A program made the position numbers and the translations under genes. This document shows, piece by piece, positions 44,969 to 54,200 of a stretch of 64,000 bases of DNA (its first letter is position 1; the number at the start of each line of letters is the position of its first letter). The stretch is from NCBI RefSeq assembly GCF_015594925.2, contig NZ_CP087590.1, positions 1,302,001-1,366,000 of the forward strand, given 5' to 3'. The notes beneath the pieces are model-generated. The model was not told the DNA's origin and did no database searches. It saw only the letters and a list, made by a program, of their open reading frames with translations. This DNA is from Vibrio sp. VB16. GTDB lineage: Bacteria; Pseudomonadota; Gammaproteobacteria; Enterobacterales; Vibrionaceae.

Positions 44969-47239
44969 ATGCTTAACAAAGAATTAGAAACAAGTCTTAA
45001 CGGCGCTTTTGCCCGTGCTCGAGATAAACGGCATGAGTTTATGACGGTCGAACACCTGTTACTCGCTCTACTGGACAACAACGCAGCAAGGGAAACACTC
45101 AAAGCCTGTAAGGCTGATATTGAGGTGTTGAAAATTGAGCTAGATACCTTCATTGATCAAACTACACCACTTATCCCTGAAAATGATGAAAGCAGAGAGA
45201 CGCAACCAACACTGAGTTTTCAGCGCGTATTGCAAAGAGCGGTTTTTCACGTTCAGTCATCTGGTCGCAACGAAGTGTCAGGTGCAAATGTTCTGGTCGC
45301 CATCTTTAGTGAGCAGGAATCCCACGCGGCTTACTTGTTGAAAAAACATGATGTGAGTCGATTGGATATTGTTAACTATATCTCCCATGGTATTTCTAAG
45401 TCATCCGATAAGGATGATGAATCGTCACCTGATGTTTTTGGTAGCAGCCCACAACAAGAAGATATCCCAGCAGATGAACGCTTAGAAGCTTTTGCGACCA
45501 ATCTAAATAATGTTGCGAAGAACGGCGACATAGATCCGTTGATTGGTCGAGATAAGGAACTGGAGCGAACTATCCAGGTTCTGTGTCGTAGACGCAAAAA
45601 TAACCCATTGTTAGTTGGTGAAGCTGGTGTCGGAAAAACGGCCATCGCAGAAGGCCTCGCTTGGCGTATTGTTGAAGGCTTAGTACCAGAGGTTATTCAA
45701 GACAGCATAATCTATTCTCTTGATATCGGCTCTTTATTGGCGGGTACAAAATATCGTGGTGATTTCGAGAAGCGATTTAAAGGGATACTTAAGCAACTAG
45801 AAAACGAAAAAGATGCCATTCTTTTTATAGACGAGATCCACACCATTATTGGTGCTGGCGCAGCGTCAGGTGGTCAGGTAGATGCGGCGAACCTAATTAA
45901 ACCACTACTGAGTAGCGGTAAATTGCGTTGTATTGGCTCAACTACCTATCAAGAGTACAGCAGTATTTTCGAAAAAGAACGTGCGCTTTCTCGACGGTTC
46001 CAAAAGATAGATGTTATCGAACCGTCGTTAGACGATACCACTAAGATTCTGATTGGTCTCAAATCAAAATACGAGGCACATCATGAAGTCCGCTATACCA
46101 ATAAAGCGCTTAGAGCCGCGGTTGAGTTATCAGCAAAGTACATCAATGAACGTCATCTACCAGATAAAGCGATTGACGTGATTGATGAAGCTGGTGCTCG
46201 CAGTCGACTGATGCCAGCGAATCGCCGTAAAAAAACGGTGAGCGTCGCGGATATCGAGTCGATGGTCGCGAAAATGGCTCGCATACCTGAAAAATCTGTC
46301 TCATCTTCAGACAAAGACACGTTACAAGAACTTGAAAAACGGATGAAGATGCTCGTGTTTGGTCAGGATCCTGCTATTGGAGTACTTAGTGAAGCGATAA
46401 AGCTGACAAGGGCTGGATTAGGTGCAGACAACAAGCCTGTCGGTTCATTCTTATTTGCCGGTCCTACCGGTGTTGGTAAAACAGAAGTTACCTTGCAGCT
46501 GGCGAAACTGCTTGGCATCGAACTGCTTCGTTTTGATATGTCTGAGTATGGTGAACGTCATTCTGTTAGCCGATTAATTGGTGCGCCTCCAGGTTATGTA
46601 GGTTATGACCAAGGTGGCTTACTAACGGATGCGGTTATAAAGAACCCACATGCCGTTGTGCTGTTAGATGAGATTGAAAAAGCGCATCCAGATATCTTCA
46701 ACCTGTTGTTGCAAGTAATGGATAACGGCACCCTGACGGACAATAATGGTCGGAAAGCTGATTTTCGAAATGTCATTCTAGTTATGACAACGAATGCCGG
46801 GGTTTCGGAAACAGAGAAAAAATCGATGGGTCTGATTCAACAAGACAATACCACCGATGCGATGGCTGAAATAAAGAAAGTCTTTACGCCAGAGTTTAGA
46901 AACCGTTTAGACAGTATTATTTGGTTTAATAGCTTGAGCGAAGACGTTATTCATCAAGTAGTAGATAAGTTTATTGTTGAATTACAGGCGCTCTTAGACG
47001 CTCGTGGTGTCTCTTTAGAAGTTTCTGAAGATGCAAGGTGCTGGTTAGCCACTAAAGGCTATGATAAGACGATGGGCGCTCGTCCAATGGGACGTGTCAT
47101 TCAAGATAGACTAAAGAAACCGCTCGCAAATGAATTGTTGTTTGGTTCGCTAGTGAATGGTGGCACAGTAAAAGTTGATCTGACGGATGGTGAGCTGGAA
47201 TTCCATTATTTCAATGCACAGGAAGAACCCGTTCATTAG
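44969..47239 (+). CDS. clpA: ATP-dependent Clp protease ATP-binding subunit ClpA
   Basis: AAA+ unfoldase of 756 residues that partners with ClpP. The N-domain (about 1-145) is followed by D1 with Walker A GEAGVGKTA and Walker B AILFIDEIHTI, and D2 with GPTGVGKTE and VVLLDEIEKAHPD. The start MLNKELE at 44969 is chosen: GGAGG lies 5 bases upstream and the family begins there, while an upstream ATG at 44948 would add seven atypical residues. Length fits E. coli ClpA (758). Confidence 0.97.
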   Translation: MLNKELETSLNGAFARARDKRHEFMTVEHLLLALLDNNAARETLKACKADIEVLKIELDTFIDQTTPLIPENDESRETQPTLSFQRVLQRAVFHVQSSGRNEVSGANVLVAIFSEQESHAAYLLKKHDVSRLDIVNYISHGISKSSDKDDESSPDVFGSSPQQEDIPADERLEAFATNLNNVAKNGDIDPLIGRDKELERTIQVLCRRRKNNPLLVGEAGVGKTAIAEGLAWRIVEGLVPEVIQDSIIYSLDIGSLLAGTKYRGDFEKRFKGILKQLENEKDAILFIDEIHTIIGAGAASGGQVDAANLIKPLLSSGKLRCIGSTTYQEYSSIFEKERALSRRFQKIDVIEPSLDDTTKILIGLKSKYEAHHEVRYTNKALRAAVELSAKYINERHLPDKAIDVIDEAGARSRLMPANRRKKTVSVADIESMVAKMARIPEKSVSSSDKDTLQELEKRMKMLVFGQDPAIGVLSEAIKLTRAGLGADNKPVGSFLFAGPTGVGKTEVTLQLAKLLGIELLRFDMSEYGERHSVSRLIGAPPGYVGYDQGGLLTDAVIKNPHAVVLLDEIEKAHPDIFNLLLQVMDNGTLTDNNGRKADFRNVILVMTTNAGVSETEKKSMGLIQQDNTTDAMAEIKKVFTPEFRNRLDSIIWFNSLSEDVIHQVVDKFIVELQALLDARGVSLEVSEDARCWLATKGYDKTMGARPMGRVIQDRLKKPLANELLFGSLVNGGTVKVDLTDGELEFHYFNAQEEPVH

Positions 47240-47334
47240 TTAACGTATAACAGCATGGGTGTGGTGACGCAGTTTGCGTAATTACATCCATCTTGTTTAT
47301 CGTTAAAGCGGACTTAATGATTCAATTTTATGTA

Positions 47335-47368
47335 ATAAAAAACGGAGCACTATGCTCCGTTTTTTTAT
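47335..47368. terminator. Bidirectional terminator between clpA and infA
   Basis: Stem AAAAACGGAGC/GCTCCGTTTTT with loop ACTAT and a further T-run. It serves both convergent genes. Confidence 0.92.
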
Positions 47369-47389
47369 AGGTACGTAATCGTTGAGCGA

Positions 47390-47608
47390 TTAACGAGCAC
47401 GGAAAACAATACGTCCTTTCGAAAGGTCGTATGGCGTCATCTCAACAGTTACCTTATCGCCAGTAAGAATACGAATGTAGTTTTTACGCATTTTACCAGA
47501 GATATGAGCTGTCACAACGTGACCATTTTCAAGCTCAACACGGAACATAGTGTTAGGCAAAGTATCAAGAACAGTGCCTTGCAATTCAATTACGTCTTCT
47601 TTAGCCAT
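47390..47608 (-). CDS. infA: Translation initiation factor IF-1
   Basis: S1-fold protein of 72 residues, essential for initiation. The sequence MAKEDVIELQGTVLDTLPN through VTVEMTPYDLSKGRIVFRAR is near-invariant in gammaproteobacteria. It lies next to the clpA terminator and downstream of bpt, as in the E. coli clpA-infA-aat neighbourhood. Confidence 0.99.
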   Translation of the reverse strand: MAKEDVIELQGTVLDTLPNTMFRVELENGHVVTAHISGKMRKNYIRILTGDKVTVEMTPYDLSKGRIVFRAR

Positions 47609-47687
47609 TTAATCCTCTTTAGAAATCAGGCGATTATTAACGACGCGATGGTCATTAATTGTATATATAGTAAAGTTGGGCAGTATT

Positions 47688-48386
47688 CTACCCTTGCCAT
47701 CGTTGATTTACTAGCTTTTGATGGCGATGAAAACGCACTTTATAATTCATTGCTGGGCATTCGTCTATTTGGTAGCCCAAATATAGCCACTGTTTATTGG
47801 TTTGACTGCAATATTCTATTTGCATCAATACACCAACAGTACCAAGGGATAGCGGGTAGTCAGGGTCGAAGAAAGTGTAGAAGGCGCTCGCGCTAAGATG
47901 CATGTCATCGGTGACTGCAATAGCGACCAGATTCTTTCCGTCATAAATGTGTAGATACTGGGTATTTAACCAATCACACTGGGAAAACTGAGCGAAAACA
48001 TCTTTTTGAGGTGGGTACATGCTGCCATTTGTATGCCTTTTGTTGATGTATCGGCTATATAGCTCGAACCAATTCTCGTCCATCTCATTCTTCATCTGCC
48101 AATTCAGCGTCTGTGCTTTATTTTTCAATCTTTTTTGGCTTTTAGTGAGCACGACGTCCGGGATGAATATCCTGATTGCCTGACAAGCATTACAGTTGTC
48201 ACAATGCGGGGTGTATATTGTATTGCCGCTACGTCTAAAACCATTTGCCAGAAGCATTTCATAATTGCTTTCAGTATGCAGTTCGTCATCCATCGCAACC
48301 GCGACTCTTTCCATTCGGTCTTCTAGGTAATTGCAGTGATTTTGACTAGACAAGCCAATCTTAATCTGTCGAGATTCAGCGGGCAT
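47688..48386 (-). CDS. bpt: Aspartate/glutamate leucyltransferase Bpt
   Basis: Leucyl-tRNA:protein transferase of 232 residues that adds Leu to N-terminal Asp/Glu, creating N-degrons for ClpS-ClpAP. The family cysteine motif is visible (YTPHCDNCNACQAIRI near 58-73), with the C-terminal YLGYQIDECPAMNYK block. It lies 13 bases after aat, forming an N-end rule operon. ATE/Bpt is absent from E. coli but usual in vibrios, where the V. vulnificus protein defined the activity. Confidence 0.95.
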   Translation of the reverse strand: MPAESRQIKIGLSSQNHCNYLEDRMERVAVAMDDELHTESNYEMLLANGFRRSGNTIYTPHCDNCNACQAIRIFIPDVVLTKSQKRLKNKAQTLNWQMKNEMDENWFELYSRYINKRHTNGSMYPPQKDVFAQFSQCDWLNTQYLHIYDGKNLVAIAVTDDMHLSASAFYTFFDPDYPLSLGTVGVLMQIEYCSQTNKQWLYLGYQIDECPAMNYKVRFHRHQKLVNQRWQG

Positions 48387-48399
48387 TACACTTCTCCAT

Positions 48400-49122
48400 T
48401 TACAGCTTATTCGAAGGTGGAATATTGAGCCACTGCGGTTGATAACAAGCGCTATCGAGTCTCTCTGATTTTAAAACCTCAAGCTTTTCTAAGAACTCGG
48501 CACGAGATAACTCAATCGCCCCTAAAGAATGAGTGTGTGGGTTAAGCACTTGGCAGTCGATTAATTCACCACCATAGGAATGGAAGTGTTCGCAGAAGGC
48601 CCATAATGCAATTTTTGATGCGTTTGTTTTGGTGCTAAACATGGACTCACCACAAAACAGTTTACCAACCTGGATACCATATAACCCACCAATGAGTTCG
48701 CGATCTTGCCAAACCTCAACCGAATGGCAGTGCCCTGTTGAAGCGAGTTGACTATATGCAACCTGCATCTCTGGGTTCAACCACATTTCGGTTTCATCCC
48801 TTAATGAACCGCATAATTCAATGACTCTTTTCGTGTTCACGTTGATGCTGATAGTGTAGTTCGATTGACGATAAAACTTCTTCAGGCTACGAGAGGGCTT
48901 AAAATCACTAGGAACAATAACGGCTCTAGGTGAGGGGCTCCACCAAAGTATAGGCTCACTAGAGCTATACCATGGAAATATGCCATGGTTATAGGCCTCA
49001 ACTAGTCGTTCGACTTTTAGGTCTCCTCCTAAAGCAAGCAATCCATTGGGCTCCTTCAACGCTTCTTCAGGTGAAGGGAATAAGAGTAAGTCTGAATCTA
49101 GTTCTGGTAAATAAATGGTCAT
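48400..49122 (-). CDS. aat: Leucyl/phenylalanyl-tRNA--protein transferase Aat
   Basis: Transferase of about 240 residues that adds Leu/Phe to N-terminal Lys/Arg, marking proteins for ClpS-ClpAP. Conserved blocks are FPSPEEALKEPNGLLALGGDL, GIFPWYSSSEPILWWSPSPR and GGLYGIQVGKLFCGESMFS. The start at 49122 (MTIYLPELD) is preferred on family grounds; an in-frame TTG at 49143 would add seven residues, and neither has a clear ribosome site. It is cotranscribed with bpt. Confidence 0.95.
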   Translation of the reverse strand: MTIYLPELDSDLLLFPSPEEALKEPNGLLALGGDLKVERLVEAYNHGIFPWYSSSEPILWWSPSPRAVIVPSDFKPSRSLKKFYRQSNYTISINVNTKRVIELCGSLRDETEMWLNPEMQVAYSQLASTGHCHSVEVWQDRELIGGLYGIQVGKLFCGESMFSTKTNASKIALWAFCEHFHSYGGELIDCQVLNPHTHSLGAIELSRAEFLEKLEVLKSERLDSACYQPQWLNIPPSNKL

Positions 49123-49271
49123 GGAGGGAGGTCTATTATCCAACTAGTAATGTGAGTTAATCAATTTCGGCCATTTGTATATCATAAATGAATGATTCGT
49201 CATTTTCACTAGCCAACCTAAACAAATTTCGCTAGTCTGCTAACACGAAGAATTTATCGACAATCTATTCA

Positions 49272-50558
49272 ATGGAATCCCTTACGCTACAACCTATTCA
49301 TCAAGTAAATGGTGAAGTAAACCTTCCTGGTTCAAAAAGTGTTTCAAACCGAGCATTGTTACTTGCTGCTCTTGCCAAAGGCACGACCTGTCTTACCAAT
49401 CTGTTGGATAGTGATGATATCCGTCATATGCTCAACGCATTATCACTTTTGGGTGTGCAATATACACTTTCAGATGATAAAACGATTTGTGAAGTAGAAG
49501 GTCTAGGGAGATCATTTCAAAGCAGCAGTGTATTAGAACTCTTTCTTGGTAATGCAGGAACCGCTATGCGTCCACTAGCCGCCGCTTTATGCTTAGGTGA
49601 AGGCGACTACGTATTAACTGGCGAACCTCGCATGAAAGAGCGTCCGATAGGACATTTAGTTAATGCATTACGCAGTGCTGGTGCTCAAATTGAGTATCTA
49701 GAAAATGAAAACTATCCCCCATTAAAAATCCAAGGGACCGGATTAAAAGGAGGGAGCGTTTCGATTGATGGCTCAATATCAAGTCAATTTTTAACGGCTT
49801 TTTTGATGTCGGCTCCCCTTGCTGAGGGTGAAGTAACCATAAATATTGATGGTGAACTAGTTTCTAAACCATATATCGATATTACGTTACACATAATGAA
49901 GCAGTTTGGCGTTGATGTTATCAATAATAATTACGCACAATTTGTTATTCCTGCTGGGCAAAATTACACCTCACCCGGCGATTTTCTCGTTGAAGGGGAT
50001 GCTTCCTCTGCTTCGTATTTCTTGGCCGCAGCTGCTATAAAAGGTGGTGAGGTTAAGGTCACGGGTATAGGGAAGAACAGCATTCAAGGCGATATTAAAT
50101 TTGCGGATGCGCTAGAGAAAATGGGTGCAGAAATAGAGTGGGGGGACGATTATGTCATCTCACGGGTTGGCGAATTAAACGCGATAGATATGGACTTTAA
50201 CCACATTCCGGATGCGGCAATGACCATCGCGACAACCGCTCTATTTGCAAAAGGTACCACGGTTATTCGTAATGTTTACAACTGGCGAGTTAAAGAGACC
50301 GATCGTTTAGCCGCGATGGCGACAGAACTACGTAAAGTTGGTGCGGAAGTAGAAGAAGGTGAAGATTATATTACTATTACGCCGACCAATAAACTTAACC
50401 ATGCTGTAATCGATACCTACGATGACCATAGAATGGCAATGTGCTTCTCTCTTGTTGCATTAAGTGATACACCCGTTACGATCAATGATCCGGCATGTAC
50501 ATCCAAAACGTTCCCGGACTACTTTGACAAGTTAAAAGGTCTCAGTAGGACACAGTAG
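49272..50558 (+). CDS. aroA: 3-phosphoshikimate 1-carboxyvinyltransferase (EPSP synthase) AroA
   Basis: Shikimate pathway enzyme of 428 residues that joins shikimate-3-phosphate and phosphoenolpyruvate. The substrate motif LPGSKSVSNRALLLAALA is at residue 19, the PEP-site loop LFLGNAGTAMRPLAAAL near 90 has the class I glyphosate-sensitive form, and YNWRVKETDRLAAM is near 337. Length matches E. coli AroA (427). It stands alone, without serC or cmk nearby. Confidence 0.98.
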   Translation: MESLTLQPIHQVNGEVNLPGSKSVSNRALLLAALAKGTTCLTNLLDSDDIRHMLNALSLLGVQYTLSDDKTICEVEGLGRSFQSSSVLELFLGNAGTAMRPLAAALCLGEGDYVLTGEPRMKERPIGHLVNALRSAGAQIEYLENENYPPLKIQGTGLKGGSVSIDGSISSQFLTAFLMSAPLAEGEVTINIDGELVSKPYIDITLHIMKQFGVDVINNNYAQFVIPAGQNYTSPGDFLVEGDASSASYFLAAAAIKGGEVKVTGIGKNSIQGDIKFADALEKMGAEIEWGDDYVISRVGELNAIDMDFNHIPDAAMTIATTALFAKGTTVIRNVYNWRVKETDRLAAMATELRKVGAEVEEGEDYITITPTNKLNHAVIDTYDDHRMAMCFSLVALSDTPVTINDPACTSKTFPDYFDKLKGLSRTQ

Positions 50559-50582
50559 ATGGATGTATTGTTGCCGAACTCT

Positions 50583-50610
50583 TGAGATTCCCGTGAAAGC
50601 GGGAATCTCA
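50583..50610. repeat. Perfect 11-base hairpin after aroA, possible dispersed repeat
   Basis: Arms TGAGATTCCCG and CGGGAATCTCA with loop TGAAAG. There is no T-run on either side, so it is a poor terminator. The core ATTCCCG...CGGGAAT resembles small palindromic repeats scattered in many gammaproteobacteria and Neisseria dRS3 elements. Only one copy lies in this window. Confidence 0.55.
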
Positions 50611-50679
50611 CACTATCTAAGGATAGTAATGCGAGTTATATACGCCAAAGCGGTGGATATTCTCTCTCATGTAAATAGG

Positions 50680-50925
50680 TTATTGAAGCGTAAATTCTTT
50701 AGATAGGTTAATCGCGAGGTATTTGAACATGTTGAAAACAGCTGTAGTATCCGCTGTTGGTAAGCCGTTTGCGTCTAGGAAATATTGGCCCTTAAATACA
50801 AAAATGTCATCCTTTTCTATCACGGAATCTGCGTGCATTCCCTCTATATAACCATCACTATCTTGGATTATCTGGTTTGCAATCAATAGAAGATCAAATT
50901 CGGAAACACTTTTTTTATCGCTCAT
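50680..50925 (-). CDS. yciN: YciN family protein (DUF2498)
   Basis: Protein of 81 residues matching E. coli YciN in its C-terminal half (FKGQYFLDANGLPTADTTAVFNMFKYLA). The function is unknown. The start at 50925 (MSDKKSVSEF) is chosen over an upstream ATG at 50988 because the upstream 21 residues do not resemble the family. It is divergent from topA, the same neighbour as yciN in E. coli, which strengthens the call. Confidence 0.9.
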   Translation of the reverse strand: MSDKKSVSEFDLLLIANQIIQDSDGYIEGMHADSVIEKDDIFVFKGQYFLDANGLPTADTTAVFNMFKYLAINLSKEFTLQ

Positions 50926-51294
50926 AATTATTTTGCCTAGGTAAAAATTGATTTTTTGACAGTTTATGCATTCAAAGATCAAAATCAACGCTTAAATTAC
51001 CTTTAATCGTAGTTAAAGCATAAAGAAACTGTGAGCTGCGACATAAATCCTTCGTTTTATAAGGGAAATAAATTTGTAGCTGATTACTATGTGCGTCGTC
51101 TAGTTTAGAGCGTCGAATTATTGTCTATAAGTCGACCAGATAGAATTAAAATGAAAAATATTTGTTGATCTTCTGGCGCTCTCGCTCAATAGTAAAAATA
51201 GAAACTTAAAATTTGGTATAGGTTTTGATAGTGAATATTAACGCTATCAATCGAATTATAGCCATCGCAATGATTGAGGATGTCAGAGTCTATT
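50926..51294. promoter_or_regulatory. Divergent yciN-topA intergenic region
   Basis: About 370 bases expected to carry the topA promoters, which are supercoiling-sensitive in E. coli. A dyad TTGATAG/CTATCAA at 51225-51250 lies 45-70 bases before the topA start and could be an operator or leader hairpin. No gene was seen. Confidence 0.4.
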
Positions 51295-53922
51295 ATGGGT
51301 AAATCACTTGTTATAGTGGAGTCACCTGCCAAGGCAAAAACCATCAACAAATATCTTGGTAAAGACTTTATTGTTAAGTCGAGTGTCGGTCATGTAAGAG
51401 ACCTTCCTACGGCAGGCCAGAGTAGTGGCCAAAAAGCGGCGGCGATTTCGACGAAAGGTATGAGCCCGGAAGATAAAGCTCGTATTAAGAATGAGAAAGA
51501 GCGTAAATCACTAATCAAAAAAATGGGTATTGACCCATTTAATGACTGGGAAGCCAACTATCAAGTGCTACCTGGTAAAGAAAAAGTGGTAGCCGAGTTA
51601 CAGAAACTAGCGAAAGATGCAGATACCGTCTATCTCGCAACCGATTTAGACCGCGAAGGAGAAGCCATTGCTTGGCACCTTCGTGAGATCATCGGTGGTG
51701 ATGAAAAGCGATATAAGCGAGTTGTTTTTAACGAAATTACTAAAAATGCAATCCAACAGGCTTTTGAAACTCCTGGTGAGTTAAGCATGGATGGTGTTAA
51801 CGCACAGCAAGCACGTCGCTTTATGGATCGTGTCGTTGGCTTTATGGTTTCTCCGTTACTTTGGAAGAAAGTTGCGAGAGGGCTTTCCGCTGGCCGTGTA
51901 CAGTCCGTTGCCGTTAAGCTACTGGTAGAACGTGAACGCGAAATCAACGCGTTTATCCCTGAAGAGTTTTGGGATATCCACGCGAATACCAAAACGGCGG
52001 ATAAAACCGATTTCCGTTTGATGGTTGCACAAAGAAGCGGCTCAAATTTTAGGCCAAGTGCTGAAGCGGAAGCGATGTCGGCCGTTGCTACCCTTGATAA
52101 CGCAAGTTATGAAGTGTGTAAACGTGAAGATAGACCCACTCAAAGTAAGCCATCGGCTCCTTATATTACTTCAACGCTGCAACAAGCCGCGAGTACCCGT
52201 ATGGGGTATGGAGTTAAGAAGACCATGATGTTAGCTCAGCGACTTTATGAAGCGGGCTATATCACCTACATGCGTACTGACTCTACAAATTTAAGCGCGG
52301 AAGCGGTAGAGACACTTCGTGGCTATATCTCGTCTGAGTTTGGTGATAAATATCTGCCAGATGCCGCCATTCGCTATGGTAGTAAAGCGGGTGCGCAAGA
52401 AGCGCACGAAGCTATTCGTCCATCAAGCGTAGAAGTTAAGGCGGATGATCTGCAAGGTATGGAAGCCGATGCGGTCAAGCTTTACTCACTTATCTGGAAT
52501 CAGTTTGTTTCTTGCCAGATGACACCAGCGAAATATGATTCTACTACCGTCAGTGTTAAGGCCGCCGAATTCACCCTAAAAGCGAAAGGTCGTATCCTTA
52601 AGTTTGATGGTTGGACTCGCGTTCAAAGACCAATGGGAAAAAATGAAGACCAAATATTACCGGCAGTTCAAGTCGGGGATAAACTGGATCTGCAAGACCT
52701 AGAACCTAAACAGCATTTTACTAAACCGCCTGCGCGATTCACTGAAGCGGCATTGGTTAAAGAGTTAGAAAAACGTGGCATAGGCCGTCCATCTACTTAT
52801 GCGTCGATTATATCCACGATTCAAGATCGTGGTTATGTGAAAGTGGCTCAGCGTCGTTTCTATGCTGAGAAGATGGGAGAGATTGTTACTGACCGTCTTG
52901 ATGGCAGCTTTGATGACCTTATGAACTACGACTTTACCGCTCGTATGGAACAGAAACTTGACCAAGTTGCTGAAGGTGAAACGAATTGGAAAGGCGTGTT
53001 AGATAACTTCTTTAGCGATTTTTCAAGCCATCTTAAGAAAGCGGAACTGGATGAAGACGATGGGGGTATGAAGCCCAACCACATCGTAGAAACAGATATT
53101 GAATGTCCCACCTGTAGCCGTACTATGGGAATTCGTACTGCGTCAACAGGCGTGTTCCTAGGTTGTTCTGGTTATGCGCTGCCACCAAAAGAACGTTGTA
53201 AGACAACGATTAATTTGGGGGATGAAGAAGGCGTTATTAACGTCTTGGAAGAAGACGTCGAAACGGCAGCATTGCGAGCGAAGAAACGTTGTCCAATTTG
53301 TGAAACGGCAATGGACGCTTATCTGATCGATGATACGCGTAAGCTTCATGTTTGTGGTAATAATCCGAACTGCGAAGGCTATGTAATCGAAAAAGGTGAG
53401 TTTAAGCTGAAAGGCTATGATGGCCCTATTGTTGAGTGTGATAAATGTAGCTCTGATATGGTCCTCAAAAATGGTCGCTTTGGTAAGTATATGGGTTGTA
53501 CTAGCGAGGAGTGTAAGAATACTCGTAAGATACTTAGGAATGGTGATGTCGCGCCACCTAAAGAAGACCCAGTACACCTGCCAGAATTACCGTGTGAAAA
53601 CTCAGATGCTTACTTTGTATTGCGTGATGGGGCTTCGGGCCTATTTATGGCGGCAAGTAATTTCCCTAAATCTCGTGAAACTCGTGCGCCATTGGTAGAG
53701 GAATTGGTTCTTTATAAAGATAGAATTTCGCCAAAATTCCAATACCTAACCACCGCACCTGTTGCTGACCCAGACGGACGTCCGACTGTTGTTCGATTCA
53801 GCCGTAAGGCGAAAGAAAACTATGTTCGTACCGAAGTAGATGGTAAACCTTCTGGATGGACGGGTTTATACATTGATGGTAAATGGGAAATCACGGATAA
53901 GCGCAAAAAGCCGAAAGCATAA
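51295..53922 (+). CDS. topA: DNA topoisomerase I TopA
   Basis: Type IA topoisomerase of 875 residues that relaxes negative supercoils. The Toprim domain starts GKSLVIVESPAKAKTINKYLG with acidic DLDREGEAIAWHL. The active-site tyrosine lies in YITYMRTDSTNL near residue 318. Three C-terminal four-cysteine zinc modules follow (CPTCSRT, CPICETA, CDKCSSD), then zinc-less ribbons. The start at 51295 is chosen for family agreement; the upstream ATG at 51274 adds seven residues. Length is near the E. coli enzyme (865). Confidence 0.98.
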   Translation: MGKSLVIVESPAKAKTINKYLGKDFIVKSSVGHVRDLPTAGQSSGQKAAAISTKGMSPEDKARIKNEKERKSLIKKMGIDPFNDWEANYQVLPGKEKVVAELQKLAKDADTVYLATDLDREGEAIAWHLREIIGGDEKRYKRVVFNEITKNAIQQAFETPGELSMDGVNAQQARRFMDRVVGFMVSPLLWKKVARGLSAGRVQSVAVKLLVEREREINAFIPEEFWDIHANTKTADKTDFRLMVAQRSGSNFRPSAEAEAMSAVATLDNASYEVCKREDRPTQSKPSAPYITSTLQQAASTRMGYGVKKTMMLAQRLYEAGYITYMRTDSTNLSAEAVETLRGYISSEFGDKYLPDAAIRYGSKAGAQEAHEAIRPSSVEVKADDLQGMEADAVKLYSLIWNQFVSCQMTPAKYDSTTVSVKAAEFTLKAKGRILKFDGWTRVQRPMGKNEDQILPAVQVGDKLDLQDLEPKQHFTKPPARFTEAALVKELEKRGIGRPSTYASIISTIQDRGYVKVAQRRFYAEKMGEIVTDRLDGSFDDLMNYDFTARMEQKLDQVAEGETNWKGVLDNFFSDFSSHLKKAELDEDDGGMKPNHIVETDIECPTCSRTMGIRTASTGVFLGCSGYALPPKERCKTTINLGDEEGVINVLEEDVETAALRAKKRCPICETAMDAYLIDDTRKLHVCGNNPNCEGYVIEKGEFKLKGYDGPIVECDKCSSDMVLKNGRFGKYMGCTSEECKNTRKILRNGDVAPPKEDPVHLPELPCENSDAYFVLRDGASGLFMAASNFPKSRETRAPLVEELVLYKDRISPKFQYLTTAPVADPDGRPTVVRFSRKAKENYVRTEVDGKPSGWTGLYIDGKWEITDKRKKPKA

Positions 53923-53942
53923 GCGGTTTATTTGATACTAAG

Positions 53943-53970
53943 AGGCGGCCGAAAGGGCGCCTTTTTTATT
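53943..53970 (+). terminator. Intrinsic terminator of topA
   Basis: Stem AGGCG/CGCCT with inner CC/GG around a GAAA loop, followed by a run of T. Confidence 0.85.
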
Positions 53971-54013
53971 GCTGATTAACGAGCAAATACCTGATATTAA
54001 GCGAGGTAAGTTT

Positions 54014-54133
54014 GTGATCAATATGAACCTGTGTTTCTCGATCGAAGATTGTTCAGCCGAACGTCCTATTATCAAGCCCAAATTGGATTTAAACGAGACT
54101 TCGATTCAGGGTTGTAGTATACCTAACGCGTAG
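54014..54133 (+). CDS. Possible small ORF upstream of glgA
   Basis: A 39-residue frame starts with GTG at 54014, seven bases after GAGG, and encodes VINMNLCFSIEDCSAERP onward with three cysteines. I recognise no family. It lies between the topA terminator and glgA. It could be a leader peptide or chance; no codon or conservation evidence is available here. Confidence 0.2.
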   Translation: MINMNLCFSIEDCSAERPIIKPKLDLNETSIQGCSIPNA

Positions 54134-54200
54134 AAATACGGTGTTCACGCGTGCGAATAAATCAATGGCATCGTAATTATTTATCTTAAGTGGTTTTAGA

